A DNA stretch of 64,000 bases, taken from Gracilariopsis chorda. Taxonomy: Eukaryota; Rhodophyta; Florideophyceae; Gracilariales; Gracilariaceae. Shown piece after piece: positions 34,442-45,419 of this stretch; the first letter of the stretch is position 1; each line of letters opens with the position of its first letter. The notes under the pieces were generated by a model, which saw nothing but the letters and a program-made list of their open reading frames with translations, searched no databases and was not told the DNA's origin. A program made the position numbers and the translations under genes. The DNA is taken from the NCBI GenBank assembly GCA_003194525.1, contig NBIV01000012.1:248001-312000 (forward strand), read 5' to 3'.

Positions 34442-36318
34442 TTAGTCGTTTTCCTGTGCTTCCAGGGCCAGGGAATAGTTCTGATGGTCAGGGTGCTCAA
34501 CTGCATTGGCAGGCTCGTCCAGCATATTGACCTGAGGTTGCTGCACGGGGGTCGTGAGGGGTGTTACATACTTTGAACTCCCCGGAGTTCCTGTGGTTCT
34601 CTGGCTAATTGTCCCTCGGTAATAACCTTCCGCACGGCGGACCCGACAGTTCTCCTCTCTACGGTCCGTGGCGGCCTTACGGATGTCTTCACAAATAAAC
34701 TTGACGCAGTCACATGGACGGGCCATGGACAGGCAAATGAAGCACGGCTGATTGAACTTCGTAAAAAAATCCTTTCGCGGGGCCCCTGAAGACAATTTAG
34801 GAGTAGCCGGAGCAGATGGTGTGGTCGTCCCTGAGGTCAGAACCGATGGTGCACCAGATGGGGCCGAAGAGAAGCTCACTGCGAGTGCGTCCACAGTTTC
34901 AGAGTGTCCATAGGTTGAGTCCGTATTGGCCTGCGACTCGACCAGATGGGCACTTCCTCCCTTCGCCAGGGGTCTGGCGCGTCCCCTGGCAAAGGTCTCC
35001 AATAAAAATAATGAACGACCTCAGGATAGGTTTTTAAGAGGTCCCTGTCATGGGCATCCACAGGATTTCCAGAGCCAGATATCTAGGCAACCACATGGTC
35101 TTTTGCTTGACCACTGAGGAGGAACCGAAAAAAATACATTGCACCTCCCTCATGGATACCGTTCTGGTCACAGGCCAATTGGAACAAACTCAAGAACCTG
35201 AGAACTGTGATGGGATCATTCCCAGAAAATTTGTTTTGGATGGTCACTTGCATCCTTATGGCCCACCTAGCAATAGTCTTGGCAACAAATGAGGTGTACC
35301 GCTTGGACCGGTCCAACATGCGGTAGTTGTCCACGTCCAAGATCTTCTGGAAAAGCTCATTAGTCGTGGCCAATTGTCTGAGGCGCCGAACGTCTGCATC
35401 ATCCACATCGGTATCGGAGGAGCTGGAGCAGTCCGACTGGTCGTCATCACTGGATTTCCAGTGGTATCTCTTCTGACGGCTCGACCTCTTTGACCTTTGG
35501 TTTCTCTTCTCTTTCCTCTGGTCTTCGGCACTTCCATTGTCCCTCAGGACAGGCTCTTCCCTGCCCCGATGGTATTCCGCGGCATGCCCAATGCCGTATT
35601 GACAAATGGGCTCATCTCCTGCGCAGCCTCTCTGCCTCTGAGGTCTCTCTACCCCAGGAGGTGAATGGTCCAATGGACTTTCGTGATAGTTTCCCAGGCG
35701 AGAGCCTAATTCTGTAGCTGCTCCCTGGGGTCCGGTCTGGTCTAACCGATGGAAAACTGACGGTCTACTTTGAGAAAGAGCTCGAAAGCTGTCGAGTTGG
35801 CCTACCTGGCGTGTGATGTCTTCCTGGATGGTCGTGGCAATTGACTCCACTAAAACATCCGAGTGATTGACTTGAGGAACTAATGCGTCAGCCAAAACGG
35901 AGAGGTGGTCAGGAAGTGTCCTGTACAACTGGTCCTTTAAGAATTGCTCCACTTGGTCTTCACACCAAGAACGGAGTTGTGGACATAGGAGAGCGGCAAA
36001 CTCGTCCACCATTTAGGCATTGGGGGCGAGTGCGGCTGGGTCCTGAGGCTGTAGTGCAATATTATTTTGGTAAACTGGCTGGTTCAACTGTTCGAACCTC
36101 TCGCGAAAGCGAGCGACCAATGGCGACTCCCGGATGAGTCGTTCGGGGTTGTCCACTGGGTCAATCGTACGTCCACTGGAACGGCTGCGCGTGCTTCTAT
36201 GGTCATTTGCACTGTCCCCTCGGGTGAGTACCGGTGCAGGAGTGTCCGACGCGGCCACGGCGGCTGCTTGGGTTCCTTGTTGGGCGTCTGTTGTGGGGTT
36301 GGGGTGTTGGTTATCCAT
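34442..36318 (-). pseudogene. Element C gag region
   Basis: The capsid-like core I-Q-N-K-F-S-G-N-D-P-I-T-V-L-R-F-L-S parallels element A. A Cys-containing segment (C-F-I-C-L-S-M-A-R-P-C) lies in the C-terminal part, and a charged Arg/Ser/Lys region in the N-terminal half. It starts near 36318 and lies directly behind the leader and primer site. Confidence 0.75.
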
Positions 36319-36424
36319 AAGTTCAAGGTTGCTTTCCAGTCAGAAACTACGACAAGTAGTCCTATGGTAGAAGTTTTATTCGATTCCTTTCAGTTTTAAG
36401 ATTCCATACGGCCGGTCTTGTAGG

Positions 36425-36443
36425 CTTCTAGATCGGGAGACCA
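36425..36443 (-). promoter_or_regulatory. Primer-binding site of element C
   Basis: On the - strand, two nucleotides after the 5' LTR, TGGTCTCCCGATCTAGAAG. It is the same site as in elements A and D. Confidence 0.75.
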
Positions 36444-36445
36444 GA

Positions 36446-36976
36446 TGTAGTAGAATACTAGTTCAAAGGTCAAGTGGGGAAGTAGTACCTACTAGAGGTA
36501 GCGGCTGCAGAGTACCAGCCACTAGGATAGCAGTCCACTGGGGTGTAGTTGTGTCGTGGGCACCTTCTGACGTGCAGGTGCAATTGGTAGGCGTTATCTG
36601 AGGTCCCTACAGGTCGGGCACAGTCGTAACGATGGCTTGGAAGCCTGTATCCGTCGGAAGCTTGGGGGCCACTAGAGGACGGAGGTGGTGCTTGCCTTTA
36701 CTCCTCAGTGCCTGGTTGCACTGGAACTAACTAATATATTCGGCGAAGCGCTCTACATTACCGGTAACTACTACTAAGAATCTAGAAAAAATACTATACT
36801 ATTCTACCGTGCACTGTGCTGCAGTGCCAAGTCCACAGGAGGTCACACCTCAGATCACAATTATCTTCCGACCCAAGTGGCTAATATTGACACGAGCCAG
36901 TCATGCTCTGGTCCATCATCCACCTCTTGGGCACTCCAGCTAGCCAGCCGTCTGACCTTAGGGCTATTCTACTACG
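36446..36976 (-). repeat. 5' LTR of element C
   Basis: TGTAGTAGAATACTAG...TTCTACTACG, partner of 28250-28778. The ends form an inverted repeat (TGTAGTAGAA / TTCTACTAC). It resembles the ends of B's LTRs, which also use TGTAG and TTCTACTA. Confidence 0.85.
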
Positions 36977-37690
36977 AGCAAGGTTGCAGCTATTCCTGAA
37001 AAAGAGTTCGGCGAAGCGGTGAGGCCACGAAGGGCAAGCTTAACGGTACTTTCTTCATTTGTGTGCTCTGATGCTCCGGCCTTGATTAACCACGCTTAGT
37101 GGCGACGATGTTTTTCCAGGTATGTTTGTAGGCCTTCTTCCGTAATAAACCTAAGTTTTACGGATTTCATCAACGTCGCATAGTGCTGAATGATCTAGTA
37201 TCGTTTTAATGTAAGATACGATATCAAACGGAGAGTTGTTGAAAAGCGAATTCTGTATTAATTGATTGATTTCGTCCGATATGCTGTTATTGATAAGAGC
37301 TCTGGATGAAGCGTATGCTTTCTTTTTGGTCTCTCTGTCTCGTAAAAGATCTGATGATAGTATTGCCTAGTACCTATGCGTGGCAAGTATGTCGGTTATT
37401 GATGCTTGAAACTGTCGAAAGTTGGATTTTGTGAGCTCTTTGAGGCTCTCATTGCTGAAATCACAGGATTGCGTTGTTGTGCCTTGAAATAGATGCGCAA
37501 ACTGCTGCATGACGGCAAGTTGTGCGTCTCATGGAGCGGGGCCGGCACCCGCCCCTTGAGTAGATTGTTGGTCCTCTGCCATTAGAGACAGATTATGTGC
37601 ACGTGTGGTAGCGCGAAGCTGTCGTGAGTTGCGCTGTTGACTCCACTGTGAGGCGGTAAACTGCCTGGATTGCGTGGTGGTAATGGTCTA
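36977..37690 (-). pseudogene. Element E gag, proximal part
   Basis: This is the segment between element C's right LTR and the leader of element E. No frame longer than 60 codons survives, and identity rests on position next to the primer-binding site and LTR of E. Confidence 0.4.
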
Positions 37691-37752
37691 GGTGACCTTC
37701 TCAGAGGTCGCTTGCAGAAGGCAGTGGATCGGATTCGTTCCCTTACGTGGGT

Positions 37753-37766
37753 TCAGGCCCATAACC
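37753..37766 (-). promoter_or_regulatory. Element E primer-binding site (internal tRNA-iMet type)
   Basis: On the + strand the bases CAGGCCCATAACC abut the LTR. The eukaryotic initiator tRNA-Met anticodon arm contains GGGCCCATAACCC, so the element's - strand can pair with the anticodon region. This half-tRNA priming is known for Drosophila copia and yeast Ty5. Confidence 0.7.
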
Positions 37767-37838
37767 TGTGGTGACGCTACGGAAGGAGCCGATGGCTCGA
37801 ATTTTACTGAGGTGTCGTCGGCTTCGAGCTTAAGTGTA
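37767..37838 (-). repeat. 5' LTR of element E, split by transposon F
   Basis: TGTGGTGACGCTACGGAAGG onward parallels the left LTR to the bases AAGTGTA, where transposon F begins. The rest of the LTR (GCGGCGTCGGTTAAGG...GTGTGACA) resumes at 47348-47386. Confidence 0.8.
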
Positions 37839-37861
37839 CCACAGAGTGAAGTCTCTATAAT

Positions 37862-39510
37862 ATGAACCAAAAGGTGGCACAGCTTGGCGACCTGGAACGT
37901 TCACATTACCGAGTCGTTCACACTACCGAAGCTGACCTACAGTACGAGTTTGACACGTTGCCATGGGTTCAACATGTACACCTGTATTCCATGCAACTTT
38001 CTGACGCCCAGCCGTCATATCTCCCAGCACTTACGTTATCTTGCAGTGCTCAGAACACATTCAAAGAATCCATGGATAGCGAAGAAGACATCGTTCAAAT
38101 TTCCACCTCTGCCGGGCTCTATAAGGCCGATCCTGCCCATGACATCGCACACTGGCCAGGTAACCTCCGTACCCATCCCATCTCGTGAAAACGACGGGAT
38201 GTATGTGTCAGCTATTGTATTAAGGCATTAACAATTCTCGGTTTCAAAGAAAATTGGTCCAAAACCATTGCAAAGATCAACCCATCCATACAGAAGCCCT
38301 GGGCACAATCTGGAGTTGCGTTGGAGTACGGAGTTGTCAAAACCACAGTATGAGCTTGGGTGAAGAAGAGACATAATAAAGTGACAACCAATCCTCAAAA
38401 CCCCAGCATTCTCAAGCGTAGGCGGCTCAAACCTGGGGGTTATTCGCAAATTGAACACGCGCTTACGACGTAAATCATCGATGTCATCTTGTGAATACGA
38501 CATGAATCCCCGTTCCAGGAAAACTTTGTACGAGAACGGGCCCTCCGGGTCAGGCACGAGATGGTCAAGAAAGTCACCGCAAGGGCGACGGAATGTACTG
38601 AAGAACATTTGCAAAAGCTTATTAATGAAGCCCAGCACCTTCAAAGATTTTTCGCAAGCCATGGATAGCATCACAAGTATATGATTTGCAATGGCTTCTC
38701 AAGTAGGAAGGGAGCTGGTAATGCCAAGCATTTCGAGGAGTCCCTGGTTGAAAAGGCCAGACATAACATGAAGAGAGAGGTTGCTTACTATCCATTGTCG
38801 TGCATAATGAATACACACGAAGTTGCACTGCTATACAGATCGCTATACCGTCGCAGAATTTCCAAAGATGGAACAGCATACAAGCGAGTCAAAGACAAGC
38901 TCACTGCCGTGTTGGCTACATTTTCTGACGGAACCAAGGCCCCTTTGACAATCGATGGGCAATCTAAACGTCCTCGAAGCTTTCGTCGGCACTTCAATGG
39001 CCAGCGGGATCTCAACATTTACTACATGTCCCAGCAGAACGCTTGGAATACGAAGAATAGCTAAAATCAAATCGTCGTTGGCTTTGATAAGTTTGCAAGG
39101 TTGCAGGGCGAAGCATATATGGATGTCGTTGACAATTGCTCAGCACACAACATTGAGTACTAAAGCTTCGCAAATCTCAACTGCTCATTCCTTCCCCCAA
39201 ACCTTACGTCGCACTTACGGCCCATCGATGCTGCTGTCGGACGCTCATTCAAGTTTCATTTCTGCCGTCTCCTCGTGCAACACACTCTGGAACAGATTGA
39301 AACGCAATTGGATCGCGTGCCGTCAGAGTGGGAGCCGGTAAACCTTCGAAAGGTTTTCACGGTATATGACGGGGTACAGCTCATGACGAGGGCCTGAGAT
39401 CTGGTGCCCGACAGTGTAATACTGAAATCATGGCTCGCAACAGACATTATCTAGCCATTCCACAGAGAAGCTGTCTTCAAGTTGCGCCAGGAGCGCGGTG
39501 ATGTTACATG
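37862..39510 (+). pseudogene. Transposon F DDE_1 transposase (decayed)
   Basis: Coding-like sequence stays in one frame for 1.6 kb. Family hallmarks: V-K-D-K-L-T-A-V-L-A-T-F-S-D-G-T-K-A-P-L, G-Q-S-K-R-P-R-S-F, N-A-W-N-T, V-D-N-C-S-A-H-N and L-P-P-N-L-T-S-H-L-R-P-I-D. The first catalytic position, normally D in M-D-E-T-A-L-F-Y, reads H-E-V-A-L-L-Y (His codon 38816-38818); the second (39131) and third (39227) Asp are kept, 31 residues apart. In-frame stops occur at 38186 (TGA), 38351 (TGA), 38471 (TAA), 38492 (TGA), 38666 (TAG), 39062 (TAA) and 39161 (TAA), with others further on. It cannot encode an active enzyme. Confidence 0.85.
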
Positions 39511-39519
39511 ATGTGCTGC

Positions 39520-40240
39520 ACGTTCTCCTTCATCTTTTCTACCGCAATATACACGCGATGAACATAGGAAGACTGCCCAAACGGCTTTTTACAGAGGAGA
39601 GCTGTACGTGAATACAGAGAGGGGTCCATAAACTGTAGTCGAGGGTGGTGTTCTTAATGCTCTATAATACAAAGATACGCAACGTGACCCTACATTTAGT
39701 TTCGCAAGTGATATTGCGGAGCTGAATGGTACTGGCGTGTTGCCTCAGCTGGATTCGCAGAAGATGGGGCACATGATGGAGGTGAAGCAAAATCTTCCTG
39801 TTGTAGAGACTATCTCAGAGAAAAGAGCCTTCATGGGGGCTGTAGCGGTCGGCCTTGAGGATATATCAGCATTCAACGAAGCGGAAAGTACTGTTGAGGA
39901 CCAGAATGGCGATGAAGATGAACCGTCTTTTATACCAGCAGAGACTTCGAGGCACAGCAAACCGTCCCTGCTGCGGTATTGAAGCGCATTGCAAGATGCA
40001 TTTACAGACATGAACAGTGTAATGTTGCACGAGAAGTTTGTTCAATCTCAGACTCCTATGAAGTTGAAGTCGCTTCTTTCTGAGGAGCTTAACAGGGCCA
40101 GAAAACTACAGCGTGATAATAGGAGGCAACCAAGCCTTGATGCTTTTTGCTAGGAGTAAAAAGGCACCAAAAGAATTTTGAGTTGTAGTCTTTGTAGTGT
40201 GATCTTTATGGTTTGGTGGAGGTCTAATGTTCACTTTGCC
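39520..40240 (+). other. Distal part of transposon F before element G
   Basis: Sequence between the transposase core and the inserted element G. An open frame at 39737-39982 is acidic (S-A-F-N-E-A-E-S-T-V-E-D-Q-N-G-D-E-D-E-P-S-F) and could be the C-terminal tail of the transposase, a common feature of Tigger-type proteins. Nothing else was recognised. Confidence 0.4.
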
Positions 40241-40250
40241 GACATGTTGG

Positions 40251-40441
40251 CTGTGTTTACACCCGTGTATACGTGTGAAAACGGTCCAGGAAGTAGTGAG
40301 TGGCTATACAGTGTGCTTGACTGACACTGTAAGCAGGGCCGAGCATCCTGACTGCAGCAGTGCGCTGCTGACCGCACTTGAATGCAAGCGGGCAGTGCGT
40401 CGCTGTGATTCTGCCTCCTGGCATATCTATTTCTCTTCGTA
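40251..40441 (+). repeat. Left terminal direct repeat of element G
   Basis: CTGTGTTTACACCCGTGTAT through TTTCTCTTCGTA. The same 190 bp, with scattered differences, is at 46867-47057 in direct orientation. DIRS relatives such as PAT and Ngaro use direct or split direct repeats. Confidence 0.75.
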
Positions 40442-40624
40442 AGAGAAATTCCCGCGAATTCTCTGGGCGGTGACATTTTCTAACCAGCAGCACCAGAGTT
40501 CTTTCGGAGCATGACCGACGCAAAACCATCGGACGCAGCGGCCCACCTCCGGGCTGCATGAGCCACGCTGAAGCCCAGTCGCCACGACTATGGGAAGGTC
40601 GTCATTGAGTAGAACGCTTCCAAG

Positions 40625-41146
40625 TTGGTCGGCGAGGGAGGGGTTTTTGAGAGGAGCCCACACGTTATTATCACCCATATGGGTTACTTTAAGCCACCTA
40701 CTGATGCCTTCTTTACTGAGCTGAAGAACAAGGATCGACGATCCTCTAAGAAATGGGAGTATATCAGCGCAGCAGGGGTTTGGACTGATGTGGCCGCGAT
40801 GGCCATAGAGATCGAAAGGACTTGGGATGGAGGTGTTGAAGGGACGGAGAGATTGCTCAAGTTGGCCAGAAAGGCATTTAGGGCTGTATTGGAGGTGCTG
40901 AGCATGAGGGCCTGGTACTTTTGAGACATCATGGACCAAGGGGTGAAGGATGCCAGGCAGATGGCGTTTCTCATCGAGCAAGGAGGGGATGGGGTGTTCT
41001 CGGAGTCGTACCGTACAGTGCATACCGCACTTACGGCAAGAATAGAACAAGAGGCAGCCAAGCAGCTGGCCAAGGCCCAGATTGAGAAAGCCAGTGGCAG
41101 TCGCAACCGTTGTGGCCGCGCAGGAGGCGCTGCTGGGGAAGTATGA
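40625..41146 (+). pseudogene. Element G gag-like region
   Basis: Helical, charged coding-like sequence (L-L-K-L-A-R-K-A-F-R-A-V-L-E-V-L, I-E-Q-E-A-A-K-Q-L-A-K-A-Q). Its place upstream of RT fits the gag of DIRS elements. Sequence similarity was not recognised directly. Confidence 0.4.
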
Positions 41147-41542
41147 TGTCCAGGGAGGGAGCAGGAGAGGTGGCAGTAGTTTGTTTGACAGAGCCCTTGT
41201 GGCAGAGTACTGCGCGCAAGGCAGATGCAGGGCAGACTGTTTTGGGGGCGTCGGAGTGTGCGGTGAGGGCTGTACGGTATTGCATCAGGGACATGCTGAC
41301 CTTGCTCTTTACCGAAGGTGTTCTGATGGGGGATATACCACAGCCAGAGGAGAACACGCCGTTTGGGCCGGAAGATCTGGAGAAGGGGTGCCAGAGAAGA
41401 TCTACGAGAGTGTTGGCGTCGGGGAGGTGAACGAGTTGGTGCGAGGAGGCAAGATGATCTCATCGTCGTTTGTGGTGTGGCAAGCAGAGGGGACGGAAAA
41501 TAATGGGACGTTTGTCATGAGCTTCCATCAGCAGATCGAGCA

Positions 41543-41918
41543 TTGGCCGCGGGGGAGCGTGAAGATGAAGACGGTACCAAGTTTTGCTATGCAGCTAGAG
41601 GAAGGGGATCGGTTGATGTCGTGGGACATCAAAATCGAGTATCGCCATTTATACCTCCATCCGAAGTCCGAGATTACGTCTTGTTCCGGTACGACGGAAG
41701 CTTCTATCAATGCCTGGCTCCACCATTCGGGTGTATGCGCTCCATGCTTTGGGTCACGAAACTGCTCCGGCCGCTCGTACGGCACATAAGAGAGACGCTG
41801 GGGTACCGGGTGCTGCCTTACATCGACTACTTCTTGTTGGCACTGTCGCCACCTGGGCGAGCGGCTACTAAAGTGGACTGTACGCAAGATAGGAGAGAGT
41901 TGGAGAGGGTGTTCGAGT
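41543..41918 (+). pseudogene. Element G reverse transcriptase part
   Basis: Y-V-L-F-R-Y-D-G-S-F-Y-Q-C-L-A-P-P-F-G, K-L-L-R-P-L-V-R-H-I-R-E and V-L-P-Y-I-D-Y-F-L-L-A align with the DIRS-type RT (L-x-F-x-W-x-G-x-x-Y-Q-F-x-x-x-P-F-G through the Y-x-D-D region). Element D begins at 41919. Confidence 0.75.
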
Positions 41919-42455
41919 TGTAGTGCAAAACCCGGGAATGTGCAGCACTCAAGGTGTTCGAGTCCTCGCTCTCTTGCGAGGTAGGCTCAATTGGAAAACC
42001 CTCCGTCTGCCCAAATGACGGGTGTAAGACGGACGGTAGTTCGGAAATACCACGGAGGTAAAGAAGAACTGCAAAACCTGGAAACAGTGGAACACGCGTA
42101 TGGTCGACCAGTGCGAACCCCAAAAAGGGGGCTATCCAAAGAGAGAATGGAACCACCAGACGGGTCGTGCGGACAACGGGAACAGACCCAACGGTGGGTG
42201 CTAAGTCAACAAGAAACAACAAAGGAATACCCAATACAGGGTCAATATGTGTAGCACAAAGAAAATAGAAGTCACATGACAATTAGTGAACACAGTATAT
42301 CTGTGGTCGTACCGAGTTGGTAGATAGTACAAACCGATTGCCGTGACCCTCCGAGTGGATTAGTGCACGCTGCTAAAACAATACAATCCGGAGCTGGACC
42401 TTTCAGGTCAAACTGAACACTTATGTGAGACCAAATCCTTGGGTTTTGCAGTACA
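41919..42455 (+). repeat. 5' LTR of element D
   Basis: It starts TGTAGTGCAAAACCC and ends GGGTTTTGCAGTACA, a 15-bp terminal inverted repeat with one mismatch. That defines the LTR at 537 bp although only one copy is present. The length is close to the LTRs of A (538), C (529/531) and B (525). Confidence 0.75.
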
Positions 42456-42457
42456 AG

Positions 42458-42476
42458 TGGTCTCCCGACCCAGAAC
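42458..42476 (+). promoter_or_regulatory. Primer-binding site of element D
   Basis: TGGTCTCCCGACCCAGAAC begins 2 nt after the LTR, the same as in elements A and C apart from one base. Confidence 0.75.
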
Positions 42477-42689
42477 GGTTTAATCTGGATTGGTTGTTTC
42501 AAGCTGATATCATTTTTGTTGTGTTTCCAGGGAGTAAGATGCACGTGGAAAGTGAAGAACTGGTTATCGGTTGGACCGTCGTATCGTTGTCGAGTGACCT
42601 CGGTTCAGGTGTTGCGTTGTTTTATTTGTTTGTCTGTTCCGCTCTGTGGATATTTCATGATTGAGCTTTTCAGTCTCCTGAGTGGTTTG

Positions 42690-44660
42690 GGTGGATAATT
42701 TTGAAATGCCACCACCCTCGAAGGGTTCTTGCGCTGGTTCTCCAGGCGCTGCCCCGCCTGCTGCACCGCGTTCGCGTGGTTCTGCTGGAGAGAGTTTACC
42801 TCCTGATGAGGTCGTTCTGGATGTTTGGAGAGCACCCTCTGTGCTTCGGTTCCGCAAGAAGTCGCTGTGGTTAACCGACCTGTGGTTGAGACACCGTTTG
42901 TGGTTGTTCCGGGTCGCAATGCTCCAACGGAGTTATCTCGACTTGAGTTCCGTATGGAAATTGCTGCTGCGACACATGTGGAACTCTTGCAAAGTATTAC
43001 CGAGCTATGTCGTAAGGTTGATGTTGCACAAGCTCGGGATGTCTCTTCCGATTTACGTCAATTGAGACAGGACGTGAATCCCATTTTGGAACATCTTGAA
43101 AAACCCGAATCGTTTATGAAGGGTTATCACGTAATTGACGAAGAAGTTCGTGAAACAGTAACCCGAATGCACTCTCGTTTGGATAATCTCGAAGAAACAA
43201 TCCGTATGGATGAAGCCGTGGACGCACGTACTTCGGACGAGAATGCCTCGGTTGGGTCGATTCACCGTTCGGTTAAACGAAGTCATTGTAAGTCCAAGAA
43301 GGAAGTTCGCATCCATTCGGCTTCGTCAGATTCTGATTCTGATAGCCGTTCGAGTGGTTCCTCGTCGGATTCATCGGTTTCTGGTTTTGGTCGTGGACGA
43401 TCTCGAGCGTCAGGCTCAAAGGCTACATACCTTACTCAAGAAGTTACCTGCTCTGGAGAGAAAGGGTGGCGCCATCTGGAACTTGAAGAGTTAAGACCTA
43501 CGAATCCTCTTTACAGGAAGCTGTTATCGTATCGATGCTATCGGGTTAAAGATTTATCGAATGATCGAACATCACGGGACACTGGAAAAGTCAAGGATTA
43601 CATCGAAAGAATGAGTATCACCTTAGAGAAGCGGTTCTCTGGTGAAGACCCAATCTTTGTTCTTGACTTCCTCGCGAAATTCTTTCAGAAGGCTGATATA
43701 CTCAGAATGAATGAAGCACAAGCGTATGTCACTCTACCGTGCTTTCTAGCCGGAATGGCTGAATATCAGTTTCCATCCGTACGTGGACCTTCCCGTGCCT
43801 CGGAGGGTGGCGTAACCTGTTGGCCGGAAGCGGTTTAATACCTACTTAGGTCTTACGCAACTGGTAATGCGATACAGGAAGCGATACTTGCTCTGCGCAA
43901 TACAATGCAGAAGCCTGGAGAAACCGAAACAGTTTATTCAACACGCTTGAATAAGGCGTTTCGCCGTTGTGGTAACGTGTACTTCGCTCACGAACGCTGC
44001 ACCATGTTTGTTGATGGTCTGGATGCTTCTGCCAGAGCCTTGGTTGCTCGCCATCGCGAAGAAAAACGGAAAGTTACCTACCTTGAATCGGTTCAATATG
44101 CCCAAGCCGAGGGAGATAACTATCGTACTCGACATCCGTCGAGAGTTCTTCACATTGACGGATCATCATATTTATCGCTACTGCGTGATAGAAACGCAAT
44201 CGTTGATAATGATAACATCCATTTTGCAGGAAGTGACCCAGACTCGTTGGGAACTACGGATCTCCCGTCAACATCGAATGCGACCGTGGATGGAGACCCC
44301 GCTTGTTATAGAAATGTTAGAGTTCCGGCAGCTCCAATCGCTTATGAGAAAATGGTACACTTCACACCTGTCTGGGTTGGAAGGACACTGCACTGCGCTG
44401 AGTGGACAATCGTTCATCCGATGCTTCAGCCCCGCCGATATGTTATATTTGCTACCTTTGCGTTCATATCGCACCGAACTGCGATTTCCCAGCGAAGGAT
44501 GGGTTGAAGATAATCGCTCACTACAAAGCCCTCACACCTGAGAAGAAGACTCGGGTTAGGAGTAACTCTTATGAACAACAGAAGTTCCTGCAAGCTTACC
44601 TGCACCAGGTGGCAGCAGACAATACTGTTCGTGAACCTAACCTTGGTAACAAGGTGAAGA
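42690..44660 (+). pseudogene. Element D gag region
   Basis: A Pro/Ala-rich N-terminus, a coiled-coil-like stretch (L-R-Q-L-R-Q-D-V-N-P-I-L-E-H-L), a Ser/Asp/Arg-rich linker, then a capsid-like core (L-E-K-R-F-S-G-E-D-P-I-F-V-L-D-F-L) matching elements A and C. A C-terminal segment carries a zinc-knuckle-like C-Y-L-C-V-H-I-A-P-N-C. It is broken by a few changes. Confidence 0.75.
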
Positions 44661-44879
44661 AGGTTTTACCCGCAATTTGTGTTCGTCAAGAATCCATCGA
44701 AGTGAATACTTCGACATGTCTCTGGCGCAGGAGCAAGAAGGGGAGAGGGAGGAGAGGAATGGGGAAAGAAGAGAAAAAGAGGTGGAGGGAAAGAAAGAGG
44801 GGCGAGGGTTGTTTGCAAGCTCAGCTGGCGGCACTCCCGCCTCCTCTGGGCGAGCATTAATCCTCCCCCTCTTTCGGCA

Positions 44880-45411
44880 GCGGCGGTCAAGAACGGGGGG
44901 CTGGGGCGGGGGTGCTCGGCGCGTGCGACTGTGCCGCCAGTCACTACGAGAACTGGCGTACTGGCAATCGCTGACGCGGGGAGAGGGACGCGATCTCGTG
45001 CATCTGTCCCCGGACATGATGATACACAGCGATGTGGGCGACGTGGGCTACGGAGGGAGGTCGGGCTTCGGTGATGAGCAGGGGTCTCATGGTTCGTGGG
45101 ATGGGCAAGGCTTCTGGACGGCGGGCGAGTGCGCGAAATCCATTACTTTGCAGGAGCTATGAGCAGTGCGCCTCCTCCTCCACCAACATTTCTTCGCCTA
45201 CGTATCCGACCCCCGCGTGCGGTGGTTGGTGGTTCAGGAGGACAACCAGGCAGTGGTCTACGTGCTCAACGCCATTGTGTCGGCGTCGAGGCCGATGATG
45301 GTCGAGCTTCATAAGCTCAAGATGCTGCTCAGAGTGATGGGGGTACGCTTGGAGGCACAGGGGATACCTTCTGCGGTGAATCGGTTTGCCTACGCATTGT
45401 CCCGGACGTAG
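44880..45411 (+). pseudogene. Element G RNase H region
   Basis: V-R-L-C-R-Q-S-L-R-E-L-A-Y-W, then I-H-S-D-V-G-D-V-G-Y-G-G, G-F-W-T-A-G-E, E-D-N-Q-A-V-V-Y-V-L-N and A-V-N-R-F-A-Y-A-L-S-R. These are the classic DIRS RNase H steps, with acidic residues in the H-S-D, E-D-N and final boxes. Confidence 0.8.
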
Positions 45412-45419
45412 GACCCCGG

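Larger units (their letters stand above)
28250..36976 (-). mobile_element. Element C: Ty3/gypsy chromovirus inserted in element E
   Basis: LTRs of 529 bp (28250-28778) and 531 bp (36446-36976) bound an interior on the - strand with gag, protease, RT, RNase H, integrase and chromodomain remnant, plus an antisense region next to the 3' LTR. Flanks AGGAA and AGCAA are a near-match 5-bp target duplication. The LTRs differ clearly more than those of element A, so C is older, and the coding regions carry numerous breaks. By eye its proteins are closer to B than to A. Confidence 0.88.
41919..44715 (+). mobile_element. Element D: truncated Ty3/gypsy element (5' LTR and gag)
   Basis: A 537-bp LTR (41919-42455) is followed after 2 nt by the primer site and then a gag region to about 44660. 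Pol and the 3' LTR are absent, so it is a truncated fossil. The right boundary, where element G resumes, is approximate. It is nested in the RT region of element G. Several breaks are apparent. Confidence 0.75.

Noticed and set aside
40684-41463. 259-codon - strand frame
   Set aside because: Antisense to the gag-like region and RT upstream part of element G; low-complexity and unlike any family.
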